DNA of 64,000 nt from Nitrospira sp. (GTDB taxonomy: Bacteria > Nitrospirota > Nitrospiria > Nitrospirales > Nitrospiraceae): positions 17,273-81,272 of the forward strand of contig VOPR01000012.1 in NCBI GenBank assembly GCA_009594995.1, in the 5' to 3' direction. The notes below the pieces were generated by a model. It saw nothing but the letters and a program-made list of their open reading frames with translations. It was not told the DNA's origin and made no database searches. Both the position numbers and the translations under genes were made by a program. Below are positions 1-8,551 of the stretch, piece after piece; the first letter of the stretch is position 1; the number at the start of each line of letters is the position of its first letter.

Positions 1-472
1 CGTCGCAAGCGGCGCGGAATTGCTGCATAGTCTCTTTCATACGCACCAGCTTCTCCCGCAACATCGGCCGGCAGGGAAGGGAGAGTTGAGCCGCTTTGCG
101 CTGTAGGCAAGCCTGCCGCTCCCCTTCTTCCTCAGGACAGAGCGCATCTATTTCCAGATCGCATTTGACCTCGCGCCCAAACGGCACACGTGGGGCCTCG
201 GCAACGGGCTGGGCTGCAGGCTGTGGCGTGACGACCGGCGCCTCGGTCTGTACAGTGACCGGCTGCGGTACATTCTCGGATGCTGTTCCGGGAGACAAAC
301 TGGCCGCCGGCGAAGGAGCGGCAGGAGTCGGCGGACCGGGGATGACCACGGGATCGTAGAGTGTTTCGCTTTGCGGCAGGACAAAAATGACGAGGCCCCA
401 GACCCCGCCCAGGACCAGACAACTGAGGAGCGTCACGAGCACGACGGCGCCGATTCTCGATGGGCCAGCCAA
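1..472 (-). CDS. Membrane-anchored protein with Cys-rich repeat (3' end outside window)
   Basis: A continuous minus-strand frame runs from a TTG at 472 to the window edge (157 codons seen). The N-terminus has one transmembrane helix (about residues 7-33), then a Pro/Ala/Val-rich linker, then a Cys-rich segment with the spacing C-x6-C-x9-C-x12-C and the motif CLQRKAAQLSLPC. This resembles the Cys-rich FGFR/GLG1 repeat also seen in the protein at 26994-27353. An in-frame stop lies 15 codons upstream and the only usable start after it is TTG, preceded by AGGAG four bases away. The likely layout is an inner-membrane anchor with a periplasmic disulfide-rich domain. Its role is unknown and the C-terminus is missing. 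Confidence 0.6.
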   Translation of the reverse strand, partial: MAGPSRIGAVVLVTLLSCLVLGGVWGLVIFVLPQSETLYDPVVIPGPPTPAAPSPAASLSPGTASENVPQPVTVQTEAPVVTPQPAAQPVAEAPRVPFGREVKCDLEIDALCPEEEGERQACLQRKAAQLSLPCRPMLREKLVRMKETMQQFRAACD

Positions 473-582
473 GGCACTCCTAGGTGACGTGTATCCGGTT
501 CCGCCCGGTCAGCAGGATGCTGCTCGCTGAAGAAGCCGCTCACCGCCTGTTCGGCACCAGCGACGCCGCTGCCGGAAACCGG

Positions 583-1596
583 TCAGTTCTCAGGCGCTTC
601 GACGATGTGATTCTCGAAGCGGGTGCAGCCTTCAGCCAGGAGACGATTGGTCAGCATTTCTCCCGGCCATTCAATTGGAAGGTCGGCCGTGAAGACCCAC
701 ACATCCGGCGAGGTCCACACCGGTCCATGATCTTCTGGCAATTCCGGATCGAAAAGGTCCGTCCAGACCGGCATGTACACCCCGTTCCCGCATTGTGTAT
801 GCAGATGGGCGATCGTGCGCGCCCGGACCATCGGATCGAGGTCGCGCCAGACGGCCGCCGTTTCGTCGGCCAGACGATGTAGCCGCACGGCATTCTGCGC
901 GTCGAACAGCGCGTAGGATGCGTAGACCGGCACCTCGAGGGTGTCGGGAGCCAGGGCCAGCTCGGAGCATTGCGCGACGAGACCTTCGAGCAACGCGCGC
1001 CGTTCCGGCTCCTCCAGCGAATCGGGCAATCCCGGATCGGGCATGCCGATGAGTTGGAAAAAGAGAAAGGCCGTGTTTTCAACGGGGGGATACAGCCGCG
1101 AGGCAATCGCTTGCGTGCGTTGGGAGTCGGCGATACTCGCGAGATGCTCATTCAGCGTCTGCAGCGTCAACCCTTCGAGCGTCGCATCGGTAAGCAGCCG
1201 GGGCTCAACACGCACGACAACGCCGGCCGGAATTTGCAGATGCCGATGGAGCAGATCGGCTGTTGCCACCGGATCGATTTTCAAACCCAGCGGCTGTCCC
1301 AGGTTGGCCTGGAGCGGTAACTCCAGGGCCGCCATCAGCGCATAGGCGCCTTTGTCTTCATCCGGTCCGTCCATGATGACGGCACAGGAGGCCTCCGCCA
1401 CCAGGTCGAACATCCACTCCGCCATTTCCTCGTCGAGGGCGGCCAGGACGGTCAACAGATCCTGCTCCCGCCCCTGCTCGATAAAGGCTTGCAGGGTGTC
1501 GATAGCGGCATCCGTGTCCCCGTGGTCGTGGCGACGGGCATTGATGAGGTGGATCAAATCTCGCGTCAGCGGATCCGGTCGTGACCAACTCAGCAT
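583..1596 (-). CDS. Conserved hypothetical protein (337 aa)
   Basis: A long acidic, soluble, Leu-rich helical protein without signal peptide or membrane segments. It contains WMFDLVAEASCAVIMDG near the N-terminus and an aromatic C-terminal region (GPVWTSPDVWVFTADL). No family is recognised. The frame is open further upstream, but the ATG at 1596 is preceded by GGGAGG eight bases away and gives a natural N-terminus (MLSWSRPDPL), so it is preferred. The gene lies between the Cys-rich protein and the YjbQ gene, all on the minus strand and with gaps over 100 bp, so co-transcription is not proven. Confidence 0.7.
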   Translation of the reverse strand: MLSWSRPDPLTRDLIHLINARRHDHGDTDAAIDTLQAFIEQGREQDLLTVLAALDEEMAEWMFDLVAEASCAVIMDGPDEDKGAYALMAALELPLQANLGQPLGLKIDPVATADLLHRHLQIPAGVVVRVEPRLLTDATLEGLTLQTLNEHLASIADSQRTQAIASRLYPPVENTAFLFFQLIGMPDPGLPDSLEEPERRALLEGLVAQCSELALAPDTLEVPVYASYALFDAQNAVRLHRLADETAAVWRDLDPMVRARTIAHLHTQCGNGVYMPVWTDLFDPELPEDHGPVWTSPDVWVFTADLPIEWPGEMLTNRLLAEGCTRFENHIVEAPEN

Positions 1597-1743
1597 GGCT
1601 GGCCTCCCAGGTCGATGCGAGGTCGGGTTGCAAAGTATTCGTTCATCCTGTTGTCCATGTTGCCAAACTTTCCAGAACGTGGCAAGCGCGAATGCGGTTC
1701 TTCGTCGATCGGGCGGGACCGCCATGCCGGAGTTTCCGGCAGG

Positions 1744-2157
1744 TCACTCCCCGATCACCTTCACCAGTACGCGCTTGCGCCGCCGCCCGTCAAACTCACC
1801 GTAAAAAATTTGTTCCCACGGACCGAAGTCGAGTTTCCCGTCCGTGATCGCGACGACCACTTCCCGCCCCATCACCTGCCGCTTGATGTGCGCATCGCCG
1901 TTGTCTTCGCCCGTGTCATTGTGGCGATAGGTCGCCTCGTGCGGCGCGAGCCGTTCGAGGAAGGTGTCATAGTCGTGGAGCAATCCGGCCTCGTCGTCGT
2001 TGATATAGACGCTGGCCGTGATATGCATGGCGTTGACCAGCACCATGCCCTCGCGCACGCCGCTCTTCCGGACGGCGGCTTCAACCTGCGCCGTGATATT
2101 CAGATACGCGCGCCTGGTTTTCGTTTCAAACCAGAGCTCCTCCCGATACGATTTCAT
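1744..2157 (-). CDS. YjbQ / UPF0047 family protein
   Basis: The 137 aa protein matches the YjbQ (UPF0047) family over its whole length: an N-terminal strand ([16 protein letters not shown]), the central [18 protein letters not shown] block, the conserved [14 protein letters not shown] stretch carrying the His/Asp/Glu cluster, and the C-terminal [13 protein letters not shown] motif. Family members form trimers with a metal-like binding pocket. Some have been reported with weak thiamine-phosphate synthase activity, but the physiological role is unsettled. The length is normal and the protein is cytoplasmic. Confidence 0.9.
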   Translation of the reverse strand: MKSYREELWFETKTRRAYLNITAQVEAAVRKSGVREGMVLVNAMHITASVYINDDEAGLLHDYDTFLERLAPHEATYRHNDTGEDNGDAHIKRQVMGREVVVAITDGKLDFGPWEQIFYGEFDGRRRKRVLVKVIGE

Positions 2158-2366
2158 CTGCCTCCGCGCACAGGTGGTGGGCGATTCTGCAACGAGGATG
2201 TTCGAAGTTGCAAGCCCTCGTGCACTCTATGCGACGACCCCGCGCCCCTGCCTCGGGAACTCCTCGCCGGCTCACGTTTTCTCGTTGCTCGCAACAGGGC
2301 ATGATGATCCTTCGCGATGCATCCGTTCGTGGAAGGAAAATCAGGCGGTCGTTTTCCTGAACAAAA

Positions 2367-2395
2367 TTGACAGGCCGGGGAACGGGTGATAAGTA
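2367..2395 (+). promoter_or_regulatory. Candidate sigma-70 promoter for the SH3-like protein
   Basis: TTGACA (2367-2372), a 17-base spacer, then TAAGTA (2390-2395). The -35 is perfect and the -10 is weak. The start codon at 2446 lies about 45 bases downstream. Confidence 0.35.
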
Positions 2396-2445
2396 CCTAC
2401 GATTAGACAGACTCTCGCTATGTTTCCGAATGAGGAGGTCCTCCG

Positions 2446-3252
2446 ATGGTGTCATCTACGGGCATTCCTGCGATAGGCAGTGAGTGGACAGACTGGCGGC
2501 TCCTGTTCGCGAGTCAGCCCGAGCCTGATCTGGAATTCACCGAAGAAGACTTGGATGAGTCCGCGCCGCCTCCGGCCCCCCCAATGAATGCGCCCAAGCG
2601 ATCGAAAAAGGGTCCGCTTCTTTGGATACTCCTGCTCCTCTTGGTAGGCGGCGTCGGCTACGTGGCTATGGATCCCGACGGAGCCATGCAACTGGTCCAA
2701 CCCTATCTTGAGGGCGTAATAGAAACGAACCAACCAGTGGCCCAGCGGCCGCCGGTCCCCGCTCCGAAACCGGCCGCGACGCCGGCGCCTGGACCGGCAC
2801 CTTCCATTGCGCCACCTGTAGTGGCTGACAATACGCCGTCCGTTCCTGCGCAAGCGCCAAATTCGGCTCCGACTTCGGCTTCGAGCCCGACGTCCGGTCC
2901 GACTTCGGCCTCGGCTCCATCGTCGGCTCCGGCCGCGACTCCGGCGCCGGTTGCTGCGGTACCCGCTCCCGCTCCAGTCGTCAAACCGGCCCGGGCGCCG
3001 GTGCGAGTCGCCGGTCCGCTCTTCGCGGAAGGCCAGCGGGTGATGGTCATTGCTGATCCGGCCCGGCCCAAATCTCCTATGCCGCTGTTCGTCGATTCGA
3101 TCGGCACCAAGACCAGCACCACCGTACCTGCCAGCACCACCCTCACCATCCTGGACGGGGATTACCAGAAGAACGGATGGATCTATTCGGTGCGGACTCA
3201 GGACGGTCGGAAAGGATGGATTTCTGAGCGCAGTCTGAGATTGAAACGCTAA
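2446..3252 (+). CDS. Membrane-anchored protein with C-terminal SH3-like domain
   Basis: The 268 aa protein has an acidic cytoplasmic N-terminus (about 1-50), one transmembrane helix (PLLWILLLLLVGGVGYVAM, about 64-83), a long low-complexity Pro/Ala/Ser/Thr linker (about 100-185) and a C-terminal bacterial SH3-like domain (about 195-268) ending in WIYSVRTQDGRKGWISE. SH3b domains outside the membrane usually bind peptidoglycan or peptide ligands. The Pro/Ala linker suggests that the domain reaches into the periplasm. The ribosome binding site is GAGGAGG upstream of the ATG. A strong terminator follows, so this is probably a single-gene transcript. Confidence 0.75.
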   Translation: MVSSTGIPAIGSEWTDWRLLFASQPEPDLEFTEEDLDESAPPPAPPMNAPKRSKKGPLLWILLLLLVGGVGYVAMDPDGAMQLVQPYLEGVIETNQPVAQRPPVPAPKPAATPAPGPAPSIAPPVVADNTPSVPAQAPNSAPTSASSPTSGPTSASAPSSAPAATPAPVAAVPAPAPVVKPARAPVRVAGPLFAEGQRVMVIADPARPKSPMPLFVDSIGTKTSTTVPASTTLTILDGDYQKNGWIYSVRTQDGRKGWISERSLRLKR

Positions 3253-3278
3253 AGACTGGCTGCTACTCTCTTTGTGTG

Positions 3279-3320
3279 CAACGGCCCGTTCCTCCCAGGA
3301 ACGGGCCGTTGTCTTTTTTT
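3279..3320 (+). terminator. Rho-independent terminator after the SH3-like gene
   Basis: A perfect 15-bp stem (3279-3293 with 3297-3311) around a CCC loop is followed by TCTTTTTTT. It lies 26 bases after the stop codon at 3252. Confidence 0.95.
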
Positions 3321-3333
3321 GCCGGCTCGCCCT

Positions 3334-3342
3334 TGTTATAAT
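3334..3342 (+). promoter_or_regulatory. Extended -10 promoter for the HAD-hpnDE operon
   Basis: TGTTATAAT gives a perfect -10 (TATAAT, 3337-3342) with the TGN extension. No good -35 lies at 17 bases because that stretch is the T-tract of the preceding terminator. It sits 66 bases before the first gene of the overlapping operon. Confidence 0.55.
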
Positions 3343-3407
3343 GCCGGGCCCGCACGACCGACGATCCGATATCCGACGATCTACGCATAAGGATATGCCC
3401 GAAAACC

Positions 3408-4115
3408 ATGAGCGAACTACGTGCCATCATTTTTGATTTCGACGGCGTCATTGCCGACACGGAACCGTTGCATTTTGCCGCCTTGCGGAACGTGCTCGCG
3501 AGCATTGAGATCTCCCTGACAGAAGCCGAGTATTACACCGATTACCTCGGGTTTGACGATCGCGGCTGCTTCCTCGCCGCATTGCAGTCGCACCAGCGGC
3601 AGACCTCACCCGGACTTCTTGCCGAATTGATGGATCGCAAGGCGCAGGCTTACCTGTCCGCCGTCAAAGAACATCTCGCGATTTTCCCCGGTGTGCGTGA
3701 GCTGGTTCAGGACGCCGCCGCTCGTTATCCACTGGCCATCGCCTCCGGGGCGCTGCGGAACGAGATCGAATTGATCCTCGAAGAAGCCGGGCTCCGTCAA
3801 TCGTTTCTCCATATCACCAGCGCCGAGGATGTGACCCGTGGGAAACCGGCACCGGACCCATTTCTCCACGCCATGGCTGCATTGAATCGGCAACCGGCGC
3901 AACCGGCATTAACCGCGACCGATTGTCTGGTCATTGAGGACTCCCTGCCCGGCATCAGGGCCGCACGCGCGGCCGGCATGAAAGTACTCGCCGTCGCCAA
4001 CACCCACACGGTGCAGGATCTCGGAGAAGCCGACGCCATCACCCACTCACTGGCGGATACCAGACTTTCGGATCTCCAGACGCGCCTGTGGGGACCGGCT
4101 CAAGGCCGCCCATGA
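3408..4115 (+). CDS. HAD-family phosphatase / phosphoglucomutase-like hydrolase
   Basis: A 235 aa HAD superfamily protein of the beta-phosphoglucomutase-like subgroup. Motif I is DFDGVIADTEP (about residues 10-20), giving the nucleophile and acid-base Asp pair. Motif II is the IASGA segment, Lys of motif III is in TRGKPAPDPF, and motif IV is VIEDSLPGIRAARAAGM. The cap lies between motifs I and II. The substrate cannot be told from sequence. It is the first gene of an operon in which each following start overlaps the previous stop by four bases, so it is co-translated with a cobalamin-type binding protein and squalene genes. Confidence 0.9.
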   Translation: MSELRAIIFDFDGVIADTEPLHFAALRNVLASIEISLTEAEYYTDYLGFDDRGCFLAALQSHQRQTSPGLLAELMDRKAQAYLSAVKEHLAIFPGVRELVQDAAARYPLAIASGALRNEIELILEEAGLRQSFLHITSAEDVTRGKPAPDPFLHAMAALNRQPAQPALTATDCLVIEDSLPGIRAARAAGMKVLAVANTHTVQDLGEADAITHSLADTRLSDLQTRLWGPAQGRP

Positions 4116-5053
4116 GAATTTGTTCGCTGGTCCCGGGAGCCACTGAAGTCGTCGCGGCGCTGGGGCTTGAAGACTACCTGATCGGCATCAGCCACGAATG
4201 TGATTTCCCTCCGAGTCTCGCGCGCGTACCGGTGATGGTGCGCGCCCGCGTGGAGAGCGGGACACTGTCCAGCGCCCAGATCGACGCGCAGGTCGGCACC
4301 CTGCTTTCGACCGGCGAAGGCTTGTATGAGTTGGATGAACCGGGGCTCCTGGCAGCCAAACCAGACCTCCTCATCACCCAGGACCTCTGTGATGTCTGCG
4401 CCATCACCCCATCGCATCTGGCCAAGGTGCTGCGCAACCTTTCTCCGCCGCCGCGCATGGTTACGCTCAATCCGCGACGGCTCGACGATATCCTGCGAGA
4501 CATTGCCACGCTTGGCGCCGCCCTGGAGCGAGAGGCAGCCGGAGTAGACCTGGCCGCCCGATTGCGCAGCAGGCTCGATGCGGTACGAAAGACGGTGTCC
4601 GCCGATTCGGCACGCCCAAAAGTCGCCTGCATCGAGTGGCTCGCCCCTTTGTACACGGCCGGTCACTGGGTGCCCGACATGGTGGAAGCAGCAGGCGGCA
4701 TCGATGTCCTGGCGAAAGCCGGGACCACCTCTCACACCCTCGACTGGGACACGCTGGCCGCCACCGAACCGGACGTGATCGTCCTGATGCCCTGCGGATT
4801 CACCATTCCCCGTACGAGAACCGAAGTCGCCACGGTTACTGACCATCCCCGGTGGAAGAGTCTGCCCGCCGTCCGGCGCGGAGACGTCTATCTGGTCGAC
4901 GCGCTCTCCTACTTCAGCCGCCCGGGACCAAGGCTCATCGACGGGGTGGAGCAGCTGGCAGCCATCTTTCACCCGGCCTGTTATGACCATCACCTCCCCG
5001 CGTCCGTCGAACGACTCACGACGGATGACTCAGCCACCCTGAAGACACGATGA
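4112..5053 (+). CDS. BtuF-like cobalamin-binding protein (COG0614)
   Basis: The 313 aa protein belongs to the periplasmic-binding-protein fold used for B12 and siderophores: SLVPGATEVVAALGL at the N-terminus, then GISHECDFPP, and DLCDVCAITPSHL in the middle. The ATG at 4112 overlaps the HAD stop (ATGA) and puts the fold start at residue 2, so no signal peptide is encoded. The longer GTG start at 4088 adds nothing recognisable. Lack of export and of adjacent ABC permease or ATPase genes suggests that it is not a normal uptake binding protein. A cytoplasmic corrinoid-binding role linked to its operon partners is possible but is inference. Confidence 0.8.
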   Translation: MRICSLVPGATEVVAALGLEDYLIGISHECDFPPSLARVPVMVRARVESGTLSSAQIDAQVGTLLSTGEGLYELDEPGLLAAKPDLLITQDLCDVCAITPSHLAKVLRNLSPPPRMVTLNPRRLDDILRDIATLGAALEREAAGVDLAARLRSRLDAVRKTVSADSARPKVACIEWLAPLYTAGHWVPDMVEAAGGIDVLAKAGTTSHTLDWDTLAATEPDVIVLMPCGFTIPRTRTEVATVTDHPRWKSLPAVRRGDVYLVDALSYFSRPGPRLIDGVEQLAAIFHPACYDHHLPASVERLTTDDSATLKTR

Positions 5054-5925
5054 TGACACCAACTGAAGCGCAAACGTATTGCACGACCCTGACCAAAAAA
5101 AGCGGGAGCAACTTCTATTACTCCTTTCTCTTTTTGCCGAAAGCCCGGCGGGATGCCATGTACACCGTCTATGCCTTCTGCAAAGAGGTCGACAACGCCG
5201 TCGATGAACCACCCCCGGGCAGCCACCCGCAGGACGAGTTGGCGCGCTGGCGGCGTGAACTGGCGGCGACCTATGACGGCACCCCGACGTTTCCGGTGAC
5301 CATCAGCCTTGCCCGGCATGTGCGCGAGCTGTCCATCCCGCAAGCTTACTTCGAGGAGCTCATCAAAGGCGTCGAAATGGACCTCACGACCACCCGGTAT
5401 GCCACCTTTGAACAACTCTCGCTCTATTGTTACCGCGTGGCGTCGGTCGTGGGACTGATCTGCCTCCACGTCTTCGGAACCACGTCGCCCCGGGCTCAGG
5501 ACTATGCCGTCAATCTCGGCATGGCGTTTCAATTGACCAACATTCTTCGCGACCTCGGCAATGATGCCGAATGCGGCCGGGTCTATCTGCCGCAGGAAGA
5601 CTTCACGCGCTTCGGGTATCGGGAGGAGGATCTCCTGCACCGGCGATATAAGCCTGAGTTTACGGAACTCATGAAGTATGAAGTCGGCCGTGCAAAGGAG
5701 TTCTATGCCAAGGCTGCGCGGGCACTCGATTCGTTGCCACGCGAGGAGCGCCGCGCCCTGACCGTGGCCGAAATTATGCGCGGCGTCTACAGCCGGATTC
5801 TGCAACGCATCGAGCAGTCCGGCTATCGCGTGCTGGGAGATCGCGTCACCCTGTCCCCGAGTCATCGCCTGGCGGTGGCCGCCGGCGTCTGGTTGCGTTC
5901 CCGCCTGCCTGCCTCCGCCCCATGA
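5050..5925 (+). CDS. hpnD: Presqualene diphosphate synthase HpnD
   Basis: A 291 aa trans-isoprenyl diphosphate synthase of the squalene/phytoene synthase family. The first Asp-rich motif is EVDNAVDE (D48, D52) and the second is NILRDLGNDAECGRVYLP (D168, D172). Both bind the Mg-diphosphate. The motif pattern and the following hpnE fit HpnD, which condenses two farnesyl diphosphates to presqualene diphosphate on the way to squalene and hopanoids. The ATG overlaps the previous stop by four bases. No hpnC or squalene-hopene cyclase gene is in the window, so the rest of the pathway is elsewhere. Confidence 0.88.
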   Translation: MMTPTEAQTYCTTLTKKSGSNFYYSFLFLPKARRDAMYTVYAFCKEVDNAVDEPPPGSHPQDELARWRRELAATYDGTPTFPVTISLARHVRELSIPQAYFEELIKGVEMDLTTTRYATFEQLSLYCYRVASVVGLICLHVFGTTSPRAQDYAVNLGMAFQLTNILRDLGNDAECGRVYLPQEDFTRFGYREEDLLHRRYKPEFTELMKYEVGRAKEFYAKAARALDSLPREERRALTVAEIMRGVYSRILQRIEQSGYRVLGDRVTLSPSHRLAVAAGVWLRSRLPASAP

Positions 5926-7232
5926 GCCAATCAGTGCTCATCCTCGGCGGCGGAATCGCCGGTCTCACCGCGGCCTTGTCACTCGCCGCCAAGGGCCACT
6001 CCGTCACCGTGATTGAGCAGGCCGACGCGCTCGGAGGCCGACTGCGGCATGCGCCGCCGCCCATTCTCCTTGAGGCACACACGGCCACCTGGTCACTGAT
6101 CAAGACGCTTGGCCAGGACAGCGTGACCCGACCGCTGCGACATACTCCACTCGAATTTCTGCAATCGACCGGCGCCCGTATCCAGTTCCTGCACTTGCCC
6201 TTACCCTCCCCGCTCAATACGCTGCTCGGGACCACGCTGTTCCAGGGGCTCTCGATGCGCGACCGGTGGCATCTCCTGTCGTTTCTGGAACGGACCTGGG
6301 AGCAGGATCCCCCTCTGCCCAATGACCTGGATGCACGAGTCGCCGACGAATGGCTGACGAGCATCGGCCAGTCCGAACAGGCGAGGCACGGTGTATGGAA
6401 CAGTCTGGCCAGACTGTTGTTGGGAGCCGCGCTGCCGCAAATCTCCGCAGGCCTTTTCATGCGCACCTTGCGCCGGTGTTTTTTGACAGGAGCTCGCGCC
6501 ACCAAGTTGATCGTGCCGCCCCACGGACTGGACACTTTTCTGCTCGCGCCGCTCAGAGCGCAACTCGACCGGATGGGTGTCCGATTGAAACTGAACGCCA
6601 CGGCGGCTCAGCTTCGATTCAGTCACAACCGTGTCACCGAAGTTGAATTGGCGGATCGCACCAGACTTACCGCCGATTGGTATCTCTCCGCCCTTCCCCC
6701 GCAACGGCTCACACCGCTCCTTCCGGAACGAGTCGTGACCCACTACGCCTATTTCCAACAGCTCAGCCGCCTGAGCGAATCGCCGCTGGTACTGGTTCGG
6801 CTGCACCTCGATCATCCTGCGCAGCAGACACAGCTCATCCTCCTCGAGGGCAAGACCTTTCACTGGATCATCCGACACCCCGACAAGGAACTGCACCAGC
6901 AGGCCTCGGTGGTCTGGGCCGTGGCTGTAGGCGAGCCGACTCTGTTGCCGGAGTCGAAGGAGGAACTCGTTCGCCTTGCCCTGGAAGACATGGCGGCCGC
7001 GTTCCCGGCCACCTCGCCGCCTCGTGTCCTCGATATCGATGTGATCCGCCTCGCCTCCGCCATGCTGGCAACCAAGCCGGGCGCGCAACAGTGCCGCCCT
7101 ATCCCGACGAGCCCCTTCACAAATTTTCTGGTCGCGGGAGCCTGGACGGACACGGGCTGGCCGGCCAATCTTGAATCCGCTATTCTCAGCGGCCAACGCA
7201 GCGCCGATGTCATCCTCGCCCACCCGGCATAA
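5922..7232 (+). CDS. hpnE: Hydroxysqualene dehydroxylase HpnE (FAD-dependent)
   Basis: The 436 aa flavoprotein has the N-terminal Rossmann motif ILGGGIAGLTAALSLA (about 7-22) followed by VIEQADALGGRL, typical of phytoene-desaturase-like amine oxidoreductases. A C-terminal FAD segment (FLVAGAWTDTGWPANLESA) completes the fold. Next to hpnD the function is taken as HpnE, which reduces hydroxysqualene to squalene. The start overlaps the hpnD stop (ATGA), indicating translational coupling. It is the last gene of the overlapping set, and a 95-base gap separates it from the next gene. Confidence 0.9.
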   Translation: MSQSVLILGGGIAGLTAALSLAAKGHSVTVIEQADALGGRLRHAPPPILLEAHTATWSLIKTLGQDSVTRPLRHTPLEFLQSTGARIQFLHLPLPSPLNTLLGTTLFQGLSMRDRWHLLSFLERTWEQDPPLPNDLDARVADEWLTSIGQSEQARHGVWNSLARLLLGAALPQISAGLFMRTLRRCFLTGARATKLIVPPHGLDTFLLAPLRAQLDRMGVRLKLNATAAQLRFSHNRVTEVELADRTRLTADWYLSALPPQRLTPLLPERVVTHYAYFQQLSRLSESPLVLVRLHLDHPAQQTQLILLEGKTFHWIIRHPDKELHQQASVVWAVAVGEPTLLPESKEELVRLALEDMAAAFPATSPPRVLDIDVIRLASAMLATKPGAQQCRPIPTSPFTNFLVAGAWTDTGWPANLESAILSGQRSADVILAHPA

Positions 7233-7327
7233 CGGCTCGCTCTCCATCCCCTTGCGAGTATCCGCGCAGCGTTGACAAGCCCCGGTGCCGCGACTAAGAT
7301 TTGCCGCTCTACCGGGATGATACGTCC

Positions 7328-7999
7328 ATGTCCTCACCTCACATCGCCCTGCAGGAACTCGCCGCATCGCTCCACGATTGCCAACGGTGCCCGCTCGCCA
7401 AGCTAGGCCGGCGGCAGGTTGTGTTCGGCGTCGGCAATCCGCAGGCCTCCGTCATGTTTGTCGGTGAAGCGCCGGGATTTCACGAAGACCAGAAGGGGGA
7501 GCCGTTCGTCGGCGCGGCGGGGCAATTGCTCAATGAGTTATTGCAGTCGGTAGGGCTGTCGCGATCGGACATCTACATCGCCAACGTGATCAAATGTCGT
7601 CCGCCCAACAACCGCGACCCGGAACCTCAGGAAGTCGATACGTGCAAACCGTTTCTCCTGCGGCAGATCGCGTTGATTCAACCGAAGCTGGTCTGCTCGC
7701 TTGGAAATTGGGCCACGCAAACGCTCCTGGAACGCAAAGTGGGAATCACCAGAGTGCGGGGCCAGGCCTTCTACATGAAGGAGTTCGTGCTCTTTCCCCT
7801 GCTGCATCCCGCCGCAGCCCTGCATCAGGGAACGATGCTGCAGCCGTTGCGGGAAGACTTTCTGAAGCTGAAAGATTTCTTGGATCGGCACAGTCAACCT
7901 GCTCCGACGCAGGAGCCTGAGGAATCGAGCCTCCCTCGCACGCTCGACATGGAGCGCCCGGCACCAGCCGCACAGCAAATGGATTTGTTCGGATCCTAG
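7328..7999 (+). CDS. Family 4 uracil-DNA glycosylase (4Fe-4S)
   Basis: A 223 aa DNA repair glycosylase that removes uracil from DNA. Motif 1 is GEAPGFHEDQKGEPFVGAAG (about 46-65) and motif 2 is LLHPAAAL (about 158-165). Four cysteines at 18, 21, 90 and 106 have the C-x2-C...C-x15-C spacing of the family 4 iron-sulfur cluster. The tail from about 180 on is Pro/Glu-rich and ends in QQMDLFGS, close to the beta-clamp-binding consensus QL(S/D)LF. The ATG at 7328 is chosen over a TTG at 7301. A family 1 enzyme (ung) is encoded separately at 57.4 kb. Confidence 0.92.
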   Translation: MSSPHIALQELAASLHDCQRCPLAKLGRRQVVFGVGNPQASVMFVGEAPGFHEDQKGEPFVGAAGQLLNELLQSVGLSRSDIYIANVIKCRPPNNRDPEPQEVDTCKPFLLRQIALIQPKLVCSLGNWATQTLLERKVGITRVRGQAFYMKEFVLFPLLHPAAALHQGTMLQPLREDFLKLKDFLDRHSQPAPTQEPEESSLPRTLDMERPAPAAQQMDLFGS

Positions 8000-8059
8000 C
8001 GAGGCGCCAGGGCCGGCCGCCTTACCCGGAAAGGCAAGGCAGCCGGACAGGCAGTTCGG

Positions 8060-8515
8060 TCAAGTACGGGCAGGATTACTTTCGGCAGCGGTTTCAGAGG
8101 GAGCGTCTTCCTCCGCCGACTCAGGCGCTTCTTCTTCCTCAGGGGCGCCAAACCACGCGACCAACATCTCTTCCCACCAGGCTTCATCGATGTCAGGGCC
8201 CGGGTCGACACCGAGAAACGCCACGTCGTCGGCCGTGAAACCCTGCCCCACCAGATGCGGTTGGAACTTCGCCCGATCAATCACTTCCTTCGTGGCATAC
8301 CCGCCCAAGATCCAGTCGTCTGGATCCGCCCGTCGGGATTTGTATGCCTTTAGATTCAACTTCAAATAAAGGAACACCTGCTGCTGACGCTCATCTCCTA
8401 CTCCGCTCTGCGGGAGGCTGAGTGTCTTCTCGATCTTTTTCCGCCAATGTCGATCCTCGTATCGAGACGTGATCAACTGCAGCATGATTTTTCCCAATTC
8501 GGCATCAAGAGCCAT
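8060..8515 (-). CDS. Hypothetical acidic protein (151 aa)
   Basis: A soluble protein with a basic, Arg/Lys-containing N-terminal half (EDRHWRKKIEKTL) and a conserved-looking centre (WILGGYATKEVIDRAKFQPH). The C-terminal tail from about 125 is Glu/Ser/Ala-rich and probably disordered. No family is recognised. The ribosome binding site AAGGGAA precedes the ATG. It is downstream of the PEBP gene on the same strand and 37 bases apart, so the two may share a transcript. Confidence 0.65.
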   Translation of the reverse strand: MALDAELGKIMLQLITSRYEDRHWRKKIEKTLSLPQSGVGDERQQQVFLYLKLNLKAYKSRRADPDDWILGGYATKEVIDRAKFQPHLVGQGFTADDVAFLGVDPGPDIDEAWWEEMLVAWFGAPEEEEAPESAEEDAPSETAAESNPART

Positions 8516-8551
8516 GGTGTGTTCCCTTACTCTGTTCTGATAATTACCCGC

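Noticed and set aside
4100..4993. A 297-codon open frame opposite the BtuF-like gene
   Set aside because: The plus strand encodes a well-recognised family in an overlapping operon. The minus frame is a mirror product of GC-rich codon bias.
6201..7367. A 388-codon open frame opposite hpnE
   Set aside because: The plus strand carries the complete FAD motifs of HpnE. The opposite frame has Arg/Gly-rich low-information sequence.
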